5,554 bases of DNA from Eubacterium sp. TM05-53 (lineage in GTDB: Bacteria; Bacillota_I; Bacilli_A; Erysipelotrichales; Erysipelotrichaceae), in NCBI RefSeq assembly GCF_003436425.1, contig NZ_QSPK01000101.1, positions 1 through 5,554 on the forward strand. Direction: 5' to 3'. Below, piece by piece: positions 1-5,474 of this stretch (the stretch's first letter is position 1; each line of letters starts with the position of its first letter). The notes beneath the pieces are model-generated. The model was not told the DNA's origin and did not search any database. It worked only from the letters and a program-made list of their open reading frames with translations. A program made the position numbers and the translations under genes.

Positions 1-30
1 CTTTTTTTACGATAGTAAATAAAGGAAAAA

Positions 31-58
31 ATAGTGGAAAATAGCGGAAAAATAGTGA
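31..58 (+). repeat. Short tandem repeats AATAG(T/C)G upstream of fic
   Basis: Two adjacent 10-base units, ATAGTGGAAA (31-40) and ATAGCGGAAA (41-50), are followed by a third partial copy, AATAGTGA (51-58). A looser copy, AATTAGTGA, lies at 74-82 inside the promoter spacer. The first three units are spaced 10-11 bases apart, about one helical turn, so a bound protein would meet them on one face of the DNA. They lie just upstream of the fic promoter. A role as operator half-sites is inference; AT-rich slippage or a decayed coding repeat is also possible. Confidence 0.5.
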
Positions 59-66
59 ACTTTTAA

Positions 67-96
67 TGGAAAAAATTAGTGATTTCTTGATATAAT
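67..96 (+). promoter_or_regulatory. Extended -10 promoter of the fic gene
   Basis: A perfect extended -10 element, TGA-TATAAT, occupies 88-96 (hexamer 91-96). A weak -35 candidate, TGGAAA (67-72, 4 of 6 matches to TTGACA), lies 18 bases upstream of the hexamer. Transcription would start near 103, giving a leader of only about 19 bases that begins just before the ribosome binding site. The TGn extension makes the poor -35 less of a problem. Confidence 0.6.
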
Positions 97-105
97 ATAT
101 GTATC

Positions 106-111
106 AGGAGG
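106..111 (+). promoter_or_regulatory. Ribosome binding site of the fic gene
   Basis: A full-consensus AGGAGG lies 10 bases before the ATG at 122. It fixes that start and predicts efficient translation. Confidence 0.75.
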
Positions 112-121
112 ACGAATTTTT

Positions 122-1222
122 ATGATTAAAGCTACATTGTCAAATGAGATATTAAATTATATTACGAAGATAGATTTGAACAGGTATAAAGTATCAGAGG
201 TTTCATTGCCCGTTGCTGTAGTAAGTAAGTTACGAAAAAATTCAAAGAAGAAAAGTTCCTATGCCTCTACTAAAATTGAGGGGAATCCTTTATCAGAAAA
301 GCAGGTAGACGAAGTTATAGATAGTGATGAACAAAAACACTATCTTAAACCGGAGCAAGAGGTTCGTAATTATTTTTTGGCACTGAATTATCTAGAAGAG
401 CAGGCCGCAAAGAAGGAGAAGTTTTCCAAAAAATTGATATTGGATGTACAGAAGTTTGTTGAAAAGGGAGCCTCAAAAGAAAAAATAGGACTTCGAGGAC
501 CTATGCCTCCCGGAGTATTATTTGCGGTATATGATTCACAAACTGGGAGCCCTGATTATATTCCTCCAGAATACATGGAAATACCGAATTTGCTGGATGA
601 ATTGGTAGAATATGTGAATACGACAGATGATCATCCGCTCATAATCGCAGCTATAGTTCATTATCAGCTTGTAACTATTCATCCGTTTGAAGATGGAAAT
701 GGACGAACAGCAAGATTGCTTTCGGGATATATTTTAGATATCAATGGATATGGTTTTAACGGAATTGGTTCATTAGAAGAGTATTTTGCATATGATATTG
801 ATGAATACTATGAATCGATCCAGATGGGACTGCCTGCACTGTATTATTCAGGACGAGATAATCCCCCTCATGCAGAGATTTGGATCAATTATTTTCTTCG
901 TATGGTACTGCTATATTCAAATAAGGTTTGCGAATTATCAAAAAGTTCAAGTGGCAAAGAATTGGAAGGAAGCATTTCGTACCTAAAAGGTAAAGAGAAA
1001 GAATTACTCTTGTTGCTAATGAAAAATTATAAAAGAGAGTTCACTCCAATTGAAGTTGGCAAAGAACTTAAGGTTACAAATAAGACTGTAATCAAGCGAC
1101 TGGCAACACTTGTAAAAAATGAATTTGTCATTCCAAATATAGTGAAGGAGCGTATACGTTCTTATGAACTTTCTGACTTTACAAAGCAGAATGAAAAGGA
1201 GATAAGGAAGCTTTTGAAGTGA
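122..1222 (+). CDS. Fic family protein AMP transferase, self-inhibited, with C-terminal winged helix
   Basis: This is a 366-residue Fic/DOC protein, predicted to transfer AMP from ATP to a hydroxyl side chain of a target protein in the cytoplasm (AMPylation). The catalytic motif is intact: HPFEDGNGRTAR at residues 187-198, with catalytic H187, Mg-binding D191 and phosphate-binding N193/R195/R198. An N-terminal inhibitory motif of the (S/T)xxxE(G/N) type is present at residues 49-54 (STKIEG; E53 would block ATP's gamma-phosphate site). This makes it a class II Fic protein that needs no separate antitoxin. The hairpin flap that positions targets is around residues 131-151 (ends DYIPPEY). Residues about 286-350 look like a winged helix-turn-helix. 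Length and domain order (Fic_N, Fic, wHTH) resemble Shewanella SoFic (about 370 residues). The start is set by a strong Shine-Dalgarno. The gene stands alone and converges on the aminotransferase gene. The target protein is unknown; DNA binding and autoregulation by the C-terminal domain are inference. Confidence 0.93.
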   Translation: MIKATLSNEILNYITKIDLNRYKVSEVSLPVAVVSKLRKNSKKKSSYASTKIEGNPLSEKQVDEVIDSDEQKHYLKPEQEVRNYFLALNYLEEQAAKKEKFSKKLILDVQKFVEKGASKEKIGLRGPMPPGVLFAVYDSQTGSPDYIPPEYMEIPNLLDELVEYVNTTDDHPLIIAAIVHYQLVTIHPFEDGNGRTARLLSGYILDINGYGFNGIGSLEEYFAYDIDEYYESIQMGLPALYYSGRDNPPHAEIWINYFLRMVLLYSNKVCELSKSSSGKELEGSISYLKGKEKELLLLLMKNYKREFTPIEVGKELKVTNKTVIKRLATLVKNEFVIPNIVKERIRSYELSDFTKQNEKEIRKLLK

Positions 1223-1324
1223 GTAAGATCCAATTAGAGATAGTATCTTTATTAACATTTTTAAATTTCGTTAAATATGTGCTTTGAACATTTTTCAAAT
1301 TCGTGAATAATAGTGATAAAAGAC

Positions 1325-1355
1325 AAAACCGTTGGATTTATTACCCAACGGTTTT
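1325..1355. terminator. Bidirectional intrinsic terminator between fic and the aminotransferase gene
   Basis: A perfect 11-bp stem, AAAACCGTTGG (1325-1335) with CCAACGGTTTT (1345-1355), encloses a 9-base loop. On the + strand it runs into TTTTCTTAT, and on the - strand into TTTTGTCTTTTATC, so it can end both converging transcripts. The right arm lies inside the last codons of the aminotransferase gene, and the TAA stop (1341-1343) sits in the loop. Confidence 0.85.
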
Positions 1356-2519
1356 CTTATAAGGCATTTTTGTACGCATATCTTTTAATCGATCTAATGC
1401 AGCTAGTAGAGTTTCATCTTTTTTCGCAAAGTGGAAACGAATATAGCGATTTTCTTTCTCTTTGAAGAAACTAGATCCAGGAACGGCAGCTACCCCGACG
1501 TTTTTAATGAGATCCACACAGAAATCTAAATCTGAATCGTAACCAAACTCACTGATATCGACCATGACATAATAAGCTCCTTGCGGTTCGGTATGTGGAA
1601 TATTTAATTCTTTTAAACCATTGATGAATAAATCTTTCTTGTGTGTATATAGCTTTTGAAGTTCATCATAATAAGCATCCTTAAATTCAAGACCGACAAC
1701 GGCAGCTTCTTGAAGAGGCGCAGCCGCACCAACCGTTAAAAAGTCATGCACTTTTTTGATTTGTTCGATGATATTTTCTGGGGCAATACAATAGCCTAAA
1801 CGCCATCCTGTAATGGAATACGTTTTAGATAGGGAACTACAAGAAATGGTTCTTTCAAACATACCTGGTAAAGAGGCAAAATATGTATGTTTGTATGGAG
1901 CATATACAATGTGTTCATATACTTCATCTGTAATCACATATGTATCATATTTTACGGCAAGACTTGCGATATATTCCAATTCTTCTTTTGAGAAGACTTT
2001 TCCACAAGGATTGCTTGGATTGTATAAAATCAAAGCTTTTGGATTTTGTTGAAACGCATTCTCAAATTCTTCTTTATCAAAGTTGAATACAGGTGGATGT
2101 AAAGGGACGTAGATTGGATCTGCACCACAAAGAATGGTATCTGCACCATAGTTTTCATAGAATGGGGAGAAGACAATCACTTTATCGTTTGGATCACAAA
2201 CACTCATCATGGCTGCCATCATGGCTTCGGTACTTCCACAAGTGACAACGATGTTTTTGTTGGAATCTAAATCTAGATTCATATATTTCGATTGTTTCTT
2301 GGCTAAGGCATCTCTAAAGTTTTGGGCACCCCAAGTAATCGCATACTGGTTAAAGTCTTCATGGGCAACTTGTTCTAGTCGATTCAATATTTCTTTTGGT
2401 GGATCAAAATCAGGAAATCCTTGCGATAGATTGATCGCATTATATTGATTTGCGATTCTTGTCATTCGACGAATCACAGAATCTGTAAATGTCTCGGTTC
2501 TTTTTGATAATTCTTTCAT
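1341..2519 (-). CDS. PLP-dependent class I/II aminotransferase (kynurenine/methionine aminotransferase-like)
   Basis: This 392-residue fold-type I PLP enzyme should move an amino group between an amino acid and a 2-oxo acid in the cytosol. Visible landmarks are INLSQGFPDFDPP (residues 29-41, substrate-lid region typical of the KAT/YbdL-like branch), GSTE (95-98, phosphate cup), Y121 stacking on PLP, and N170 in NPSNPCG, where Cys replaces the usual Thr of NPTG. Further on are D198 in ITDEVY, the Schiff-base lysine K232 in SLSKTYSITGWR, and substrate-carboxylate R361 in YIRFHF. Length is normal and all key residues are present, so it is probably active. Aromatic, methionine or aspartate specificity cannot be decided by eye. 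The start is the ATG at 2517-2519: AGGAAG (2527-2532) lies 7 bases upstream of it but only 1 base from the in-frame GTG at 2525, which would add two residues. It is transcribed alone from the divergent region and ends within a terminator. Confidence 0.93.
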   Translation of the reverse strand: MKELSKRTETFTDSVIRRMTRIANQYNAINLSQGFPDFDPPKEILNRLEQVAHEDFNQYAITWGAQNFRDALAKKQSKYMNLDLDSNKNIVVTCGSTEAMMAAMMSVCDPNDKVIVFSPFYENYGADTILCGADPIYVPLHPPVFNFDKEEFENAFQQNPKALILYNPSNPCGKVFSKEELEYIASLAVKYDTYVITDEVYEHIVYAPYKHTYFASLPGMFERTISCSSLSKTYSITGWRLGYCIAPENIIEQIKKVHDFLTVGAAAPLQEAAVVGLEFKDAYYDELQKLYTHKKDLFINGLKELNIPHTEPQGAYYVMVDISEFGYDSDLDFCVDLIKNVGVAAVPGSSFFKEKENRYIRFHFAKKDETLLAALDRLKDMRTKMPYKKTVG

Positions 2520-2526
2520 AATCACA

Positions 2527-2532
2527 CTTCCT
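2527..2532 (-). promoter_or_regulatory. Ribosome binding site that decides the aminotransferase start
   Basis: Read on the - strand, AGGAAG sits 7 bases before the ATG ending at 2519 and 1 base before the upstream GTG at 2525. The spacing favours the ATG. Confidence 0.7.
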
Positions 2533-2548
2533 TTTTTTCATTTTTTGC

Positions 2549-2576
2549 ATTGTATCATTTTTTGTGGAAATGTAAA
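2549..2576 (-). promoter_or_regulatory. Promoter of the aminotransferase gene
   Basis: On the - strand, TTTACA (2576-2571, 5 of 6 to the -35 consensus) is followed after 16 bases by TACAAT (2554-2549, 5 of 6 to the -10 consensus). The -10 is preceded by TGA, making an extended -10. Transcription would begin near 2542, leaving a leader of roughly 23 bases that contains the ribosome binding site. The element overlaps the region where a divergent promoter for the DUF362 gene must lie. Confidence 0.6.
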
Positions 2577-2584
2577 ATAAAAGT

Positions 2585-2591
2585 GAGGTGA
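2585..2591 (+). promoter_or_regulatory. Ribosome binding site of the DUF362 gene
   Basis: GAGGTGA ends 6 bases before the ATG at 2598, an ideal spacing. A possible promoter, TTGTAT (2550-2555) with TAAAAT (2573-2578) at 17-base spacing, would start transcription at this site, so the real promoter of this gene remains uncertain. Confidence 0.65.
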
Positions 2592-2597
2592 TATTCG

Positions 2598-3731
2598 ATG
2601 GAAAAATCTAAAGTATACTATACGGATTTTCATACCCGTAAATTAGGTGAGGGTCTACCGACAAAACTGCAATTGTTGGCTAAGAAAGCAGGAATTGCCG
2701 ATTTGGATTTAGACGGAAAGTTTGTCGCAATTAAAATGCATTTTGGTGAATTAGGAAATATTGCGTATTTACGCCCGAATTATGCACGTGCCATTGTGGA
2801 TGTGGTAAAAGAATTAGGGGGAAAACCATTCTTAACCGATTGTAATACAATGTATCCAGGATCAAGAAAGAATGCCTTGGAACACTTGGAGTGTGCCTGG
2901 CAAAATGGATTTACTCCACTTACTGTAGGATGTCCAATTTTGATAGGAGATGGACTAAAAGGAACAGATGATATTGAAGTGCCAGTCGTTGGTGGAGAAT
3001 ATTGTCAAACAGCTAAAATAGGTCGTGCAATTATGGATGCCGATGTCTTTATTTCTTTGACACATTTTAAAGGTCATGAATCAACTGGATTTGGTGGAAC
3101 CATTAAAAATATTGGTATGGGATGTGGTTCGCGTGCCGGTAAAAAAGAACAACACTGTTCAGGTACTCCGCATGTTGATGAAAAACGATGTCGTGGCTGT
3201 AAACAATGTCTTAAAGAATGTGCGAATAATGGATTGGAATATGATGAAACAACACATAAGATGCATATCAATGAAACAAATTGTGTTGGCTGTGGACGCT
3301 GTTTAGGCGCCTGTAACTTTGATGCGATTTCATTTAATAACTATAATGCGAATGAATTGTTGAATAAACGTATGGCGGAATACACAAAAGCTGTTGTGGA
3401 TGGACGTCCTAATTTCCATATTTCTTTGATTGTGGATGTTTCACCAAACTGTGATTGTCATGCCGAAAACGATTTACCAATTTTACCAAATATTGGAATG
3501 TTGGCATCTTTTGATCCACTTGCCCTAGATCAAGCCTGTGTAGATTTATGTATGAAGGCTAAGCCAATGCCAGGATCACAATTAGATAAACATCTACATG
3601 ATCCAAACTTCTGTGATCATCATGATCATTTCACTAATTCCACACCTGAATCGGAATGGAAATCTTGTTTGGAACATGCACAAAAGATTGGTTTAGGAAA
3701 TCGAGAATACGAATTGATTGAAATGAAATAA
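2598..3731 (+). CDS. DUF362 domain Fe-S protein (COG2768-like) with two [4Fe-4S] motifs
   Basis: This 377-residue protein resembles the DUF362 family, known as an uncharacterised Fe-S centre protein. The N-terminal part (about residues 1-190) carries family-like stretches such as VAIKMHFGELGN (43-54), FLTDCNTMYPGSR (78-90), THFKGH (155-160) and GMGCGSRAGK (173-182). Then come two ferredoxin-type CxxCxxCxxxC motifs, C198/C201/C204/C208 and C229/C232/C235/C239, each expected to ligate a [4Fe-4S] cluster. Neither has the proline that usually follows the last cysteine. The C-terminal part contains CDCH (285-288), FDPLALDQACVDLC (305-318) and a Cys/His-rich segment, NFCDHHDHF (337-345), which could bind another metal. 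No signal peptide or membrane segment is seen, so it is probably cytosolic. An electron-transfer or redox-enzyme role is likely, but substrate and partner are unknown. It is divergent from the aminotransferase gene and converges on the ECF gene. Confidence 0.9.
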   Translation: MEKSKVYYTDFHTRKLGEGLPTKLQLLAKKAGIADLDLDGKFVAIKMHFGELGNIAYLRPNYARAIVDVVKELGGKPFLTDCNTMYPGSRKNALEHLECAWQNGFTPLTVGCPILIGDGLKGTDDIEVPVVGGEYCQTAKIGRAIMDADVFISLTHFKGHESTGFGGTIKNIGMGCGSRAGKKEQHCSGTPHVDEKRCRGCKQCLKECANNGLEYDETTHKMHINETNCVGCGRCLGACNFDAISFNNYNANELLNKRMAEYTKAVVDGRPNFHISLIVDVSPNCDCHAENDLPILPNIGMLASFDPLALDQACVDLCMKAKPMPGSQLDKHLHDPNFCDHHDHFTNSTPESEWKSCLEHAQKIGLGNREYELIEMK

Positions 3732-3752
3732 ACCGTAGCTAGGCTACGGTTT
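3730..3752. terminator. Bidirectional intrinsic terminator between the DUF362 and ECF genes
   Basis: A perfect 10-bp stem, AAACCGTAGC (3730-3739) with GCTACGGTTT (3743-3752), encloses a 3-base loop (TAG). It is followed by TTATTTAAT on the + strand and by ATTTCATTTC on the - strand. The left arm overlaps the last two bases of the DUF362 stop codon. The right arm encodes the last residues of the ECF protein, whose TAG stop (3741-3739) spans the loop edge. Only 7 bases separate the two stop codons. Confidence 0.85.
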
Positions 3753-4254
3753 TATTTAATATACGCACTAAAATTGGAACAATGATCAATTGAATAATAA
3801 TGCCTGGAAGACAAGTGATAAAGCTAGCACTCATAAATACAGATAGTGTGTAGCCTTGTGTACTTAGTACAAATGTGTTGATCAAACCATTCATGATTCT
3901 TCCTGCAAGCATCGCAATAATTAAACTCATGTATAGTTTGGTCATTTCGTTTTTTAAAATGATGTGTTTTTCACATAAACCAGTAACTAAACCATATACG
4001 GCAAGTTCAATCATCATTTGAGGTAAAATCATTGCAGGAGGCATTCCAGTTGTCATACTTGAAAGAAAGGGTGTAAAAATTCCGCATGCCAAACCATATG
4101 GGGCTCCACAAAATAATCCGCAAATCAATACAGGAATGTGCATTGGTAAAAATACACTACCTCCATTTGGAATCATGTGAAAGGTCATAGGAAGCAATAC
4201 GCCTATTGCGATGCATAAAGCGCAGGATACTAATTTTTTTGTTGTAGTTTTCAT
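3739..4254 (-). CDS. ECF transporter S component (substrate-binding membrane subunit), substrate unknown
   Basis: This 171-residue hydrophobic protein has about six predicted membrane spans (roughly residues 7-27, 37-52, 53-67, 74-93, 107-130, 138-167), matching the size and topology of ECF S components. The loop and helix GGSVFLPMHIPVLICG (31-46) followed by a GxPYGLxxG-type turn is typical of the ECF_trnsprt/S-component family. Such proteins capture a vitamin or other small molecule and work with shared EcfA/A'/T subunits, which are not in this window. The ATG at 4252-4254 is preceded at 11 bases by AGAAGGA (4272-4266); the longer open frame from a TTG at 4284 has no such site and would overlap the lyase gene. 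The gene follows the PatB-like lyase by 19 bases, so the two are co-transcribed. A substrate linked to PLP or sulfur amino acids is a guess from context. Confidence 0.82.
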   Translation of the reverse strand: MKTTTKKLVSCALCIAIGVLLPMTFHMIPNGGSVFLPMHIPVLICGLFCGAPYGLACGIFTPFLSSMTTGMPPAMILPQMMIELAVYGLVTGLCEKHIILKNEMTKLYMSLIIAMLAGRIMNGLINTFVLSTQGYTLSVFMSASFITCLPGIIIQLIIVPILVRILNKTVA

Positions 4255-4265
4255 AATCAAAATTT

Positions 4266-4272
4266 TCCTTCT
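4266..4272 (-). promoter_or_regulatory. Ribosome binding site of the ECF S-component gene
   Basis: AGAAGGA on the - strand lies in the 19-base gap right after the lyase stop codon and 11 bases before the ATG ending at 4254. It supports that ATG over the TTG at 4284. Confidence 0.65.
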
Positions 4273-4273
4273 T

Positions 4274-5458
4274 TTATAATACAAATTCCTTTAAGCGAGA
4301 AAATGCTTCTTCTACTAAGCTTGTTGGTAAAGCTAAATTCATTCGAATCGTATTTGGATTCATAAATGGACGGCCATCTTGCCAACATACACCATAATGA
4401 ACTCCTTTCTTTAAAAGTTCATCCATAGTGATATCATGTGTATCTAAATATTTTGTGCAATCTAGATACAACATATATGTTCCTTCTGGCTTTATGACTT
4501 TGATATCTTTGAAATTGTTGTGGATAAAATCAAGCGCATAATCTACATTATTCGCAATGACTTCATTCAATTCATTGACCCAATCCAGTCCATCTTTACA
4601 ATAAGCACCAATAAGAGCATGAACACTTAATACGTTAGGTGAATTGTAGTGAGATAAAGACGCTTGCTTATTTAATCGATCACGAAGATATTTGTCGTAA
4701 ACAATATGGTAGGAACCAACTAAACCTGCAAGATTGAATGTTTTACTTGGAGCATAAGCGGCGATAGATCTTTTCTTGGCATCCTCACTTACGGATTGCG
4801 TAGGAATATGTGTGTTTTCTTTACGTACTAAATCGGACCAGATTTCATCACTAAATACTAAAACATCATGTTTTTTACAGATAGCCATAAATTTTTGGAT
4901 TTCTTCCTTTTTCCATACTCTTCCCGTTGGATTGTGTGGAGAACAGAAAATCGCAAAATGGATATTATGTTTGATGATCTTCTTTTCAATATCCTCATAA
5001 TCCATAGCCCAGTTCTCTTCTTTCTTTAACGGACTATCAATAATTTTTCTTCCCAAATTATTCAATGTGTGAATAAACCCAATATAACATGGTGACTGCA
5101 CTAAAATGGGTTCGCCACTAGCACTAAAAGCCTCAAGTGCACTGGATAAAATACCAAGAACACCATTTTCATATCCAATAGCTTCTTTTTCCACATCTAT
5201 GCCATGCGTCTCTTTTTGCCAGAATTGAATGGCTTTATAGTAATCTTCTGGCATTTCAAAATATCCAAAGTGAGGCTCGTTGATTCTTTCAATCATTTGT
5301 CTTTGAATATTTTCAAAAACAGGATAGTTCATATCTGCAACCCACATAGGGATTGTTGAAAAATCAGGGTCTACCTCTACGCCTTTAATAGGTAGAACAT
5401 CAAGGGCAAGGGCATCGTGTCCTTTCCGGTTTAATAGAGTTGTAAAATCGTATTTCAT
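4274..5458 (-). CDS. patB: PatB/MalY family PLP-dependent C-S lyase (cystathionine beta-lyase-like)
   Basis: This 394-residue fold-type I PLP enzyme belongs to the MalY/PatB branch, whose characterised members split C-S bonds of cystathionine or cysteine, giving homocysteine or sulfide, pyruvate and ammonia. Family signatures are PMWVADMNYP (residues 37-46, family norm PMWVADMDF), ENGVLGIL (97-104), the PLP-stacking Y125 in SPCYIGF, and SPHNPTGRVW (173-182, N176). Also present are D204 in FSDEIWSDL, the Schiff-base lysine K239 in APSKTFNLAGL, and carboxylate-binding R372 in IRMNLALP. Length is normal and the active site complete. The start is the ATG at 5456-5458, with AAGGAGA 10 bases upstream; a GTG at 5479 would add seven residues but has no fitting site. 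It is the first gene of an operon with the ECF S component. A regulatory or aminotransferase role, as in some MalY relatives, cannot be excluded; the symbol is a family assignment, not proven orthology. Confidence 0.88.
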   Translation of the reverse strand: MKYDFTTLLNRKGHDALALDVLPIKGVEVDPDFSTIPMWVADMNYPVFENIQRQMIERINEPHFGYFEMPEDYYKAIQFWQKETHGIDVEKEAIGYENGVLGILSSALEAFSASGEPILVQSPCYIGFIHTLNNLGRKIIDSPLKKEENWAMDYEDIEKKIIKHNIHFAIFCSPHNPTGRVWKKEEIQKFMAICKKHDVLVFSDEIWSDLVRKENTHIPTQSVSEDAKKRSIAAYAPSKTFNLAGLVGSYHIVYDKYLRDRLNKQASLSHYNSPNVLSVHALIGAYCKDGLDWVNELNEVIANNVDYALDFIHNNFKDIKVIKPEGTYMLYLDCTKYLDTHDITMDELLKKGVHYGVCWQDGRPFMNPNTIRMNLALPTSLVEEAFSRLKEFVL

Positions 5459-5467
5459 AATAAAAAT

Positions 5468-5474
5468 TCTCCTT
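5468..5474 (-). promoter_or_regulatory. Ribosome binding site of the PatB-like lyase gene
   Basis: AAGGAGA on the - strand ends about 9 bases before the ATG at 5458. It overlaps the region just after the alternative GTG (5479), so it cannot serve that codon. Confidence 0.7.

Noticed and set aside
31..60. Possible CRISPR-like repeats
   Set aside because: Units are about 10 bases with no spacers; far too short for a CRISPR array.
16..66. Repeat region as the end of a coding frame (would read IVENSGKIVNF then stop)
   Set aside because: All three + frames have stops in the first 45 bases and there is no start codon with a ribosome binding site, so no gene can be supported; at most a decayed remnant.
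786..986. 66-codon + strand open frame inside fic
   Set aside because: Entirely within the Fic gene in another frame; no recognisable product.
122..1222. Fic gene as half of a toxin-antitoxin pair
   Set aside because: No small partner gene lies beside it and the inhibitory motif is in the same protein, as in class II Fic proteins.
1016..1258. 80-codon - strand open frame overlapping the 3' end of fic
   Set aside because: Lies mostly antisense inside a clear Fic winged-helix coding region, and I saw no recognisable domain. AT-rich antisense frames are often open by chance.
1283..1299. Small hairpin TTTGAA-CATTT-TTCAAA downstream of fic
   Set aside because: Only 6 AT-rich pairs and no U-tract; the strong hairpin at 1325-1355 is the better terminator.
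1813..2448. Two 79-codon + strand open frames inside the aminotransferase gene (1813-2052, 2209-2448)
   Set aside because: Antisense shadows of a conserved PLP enzyme frame.
3074..3306. Open frames on both strands over the Fe-S motif region of the DUF362 gene
   Set aside because: Shadows of the conserved cysteine-motif reading frame; the predicted peptides match nothing I recognise.
4776..5000. 74-codon + strand open frame inside the PatB-like gene
   Set aside because: Antisense to conserved lyase motifs, including the SDEIW and NPTG regions.
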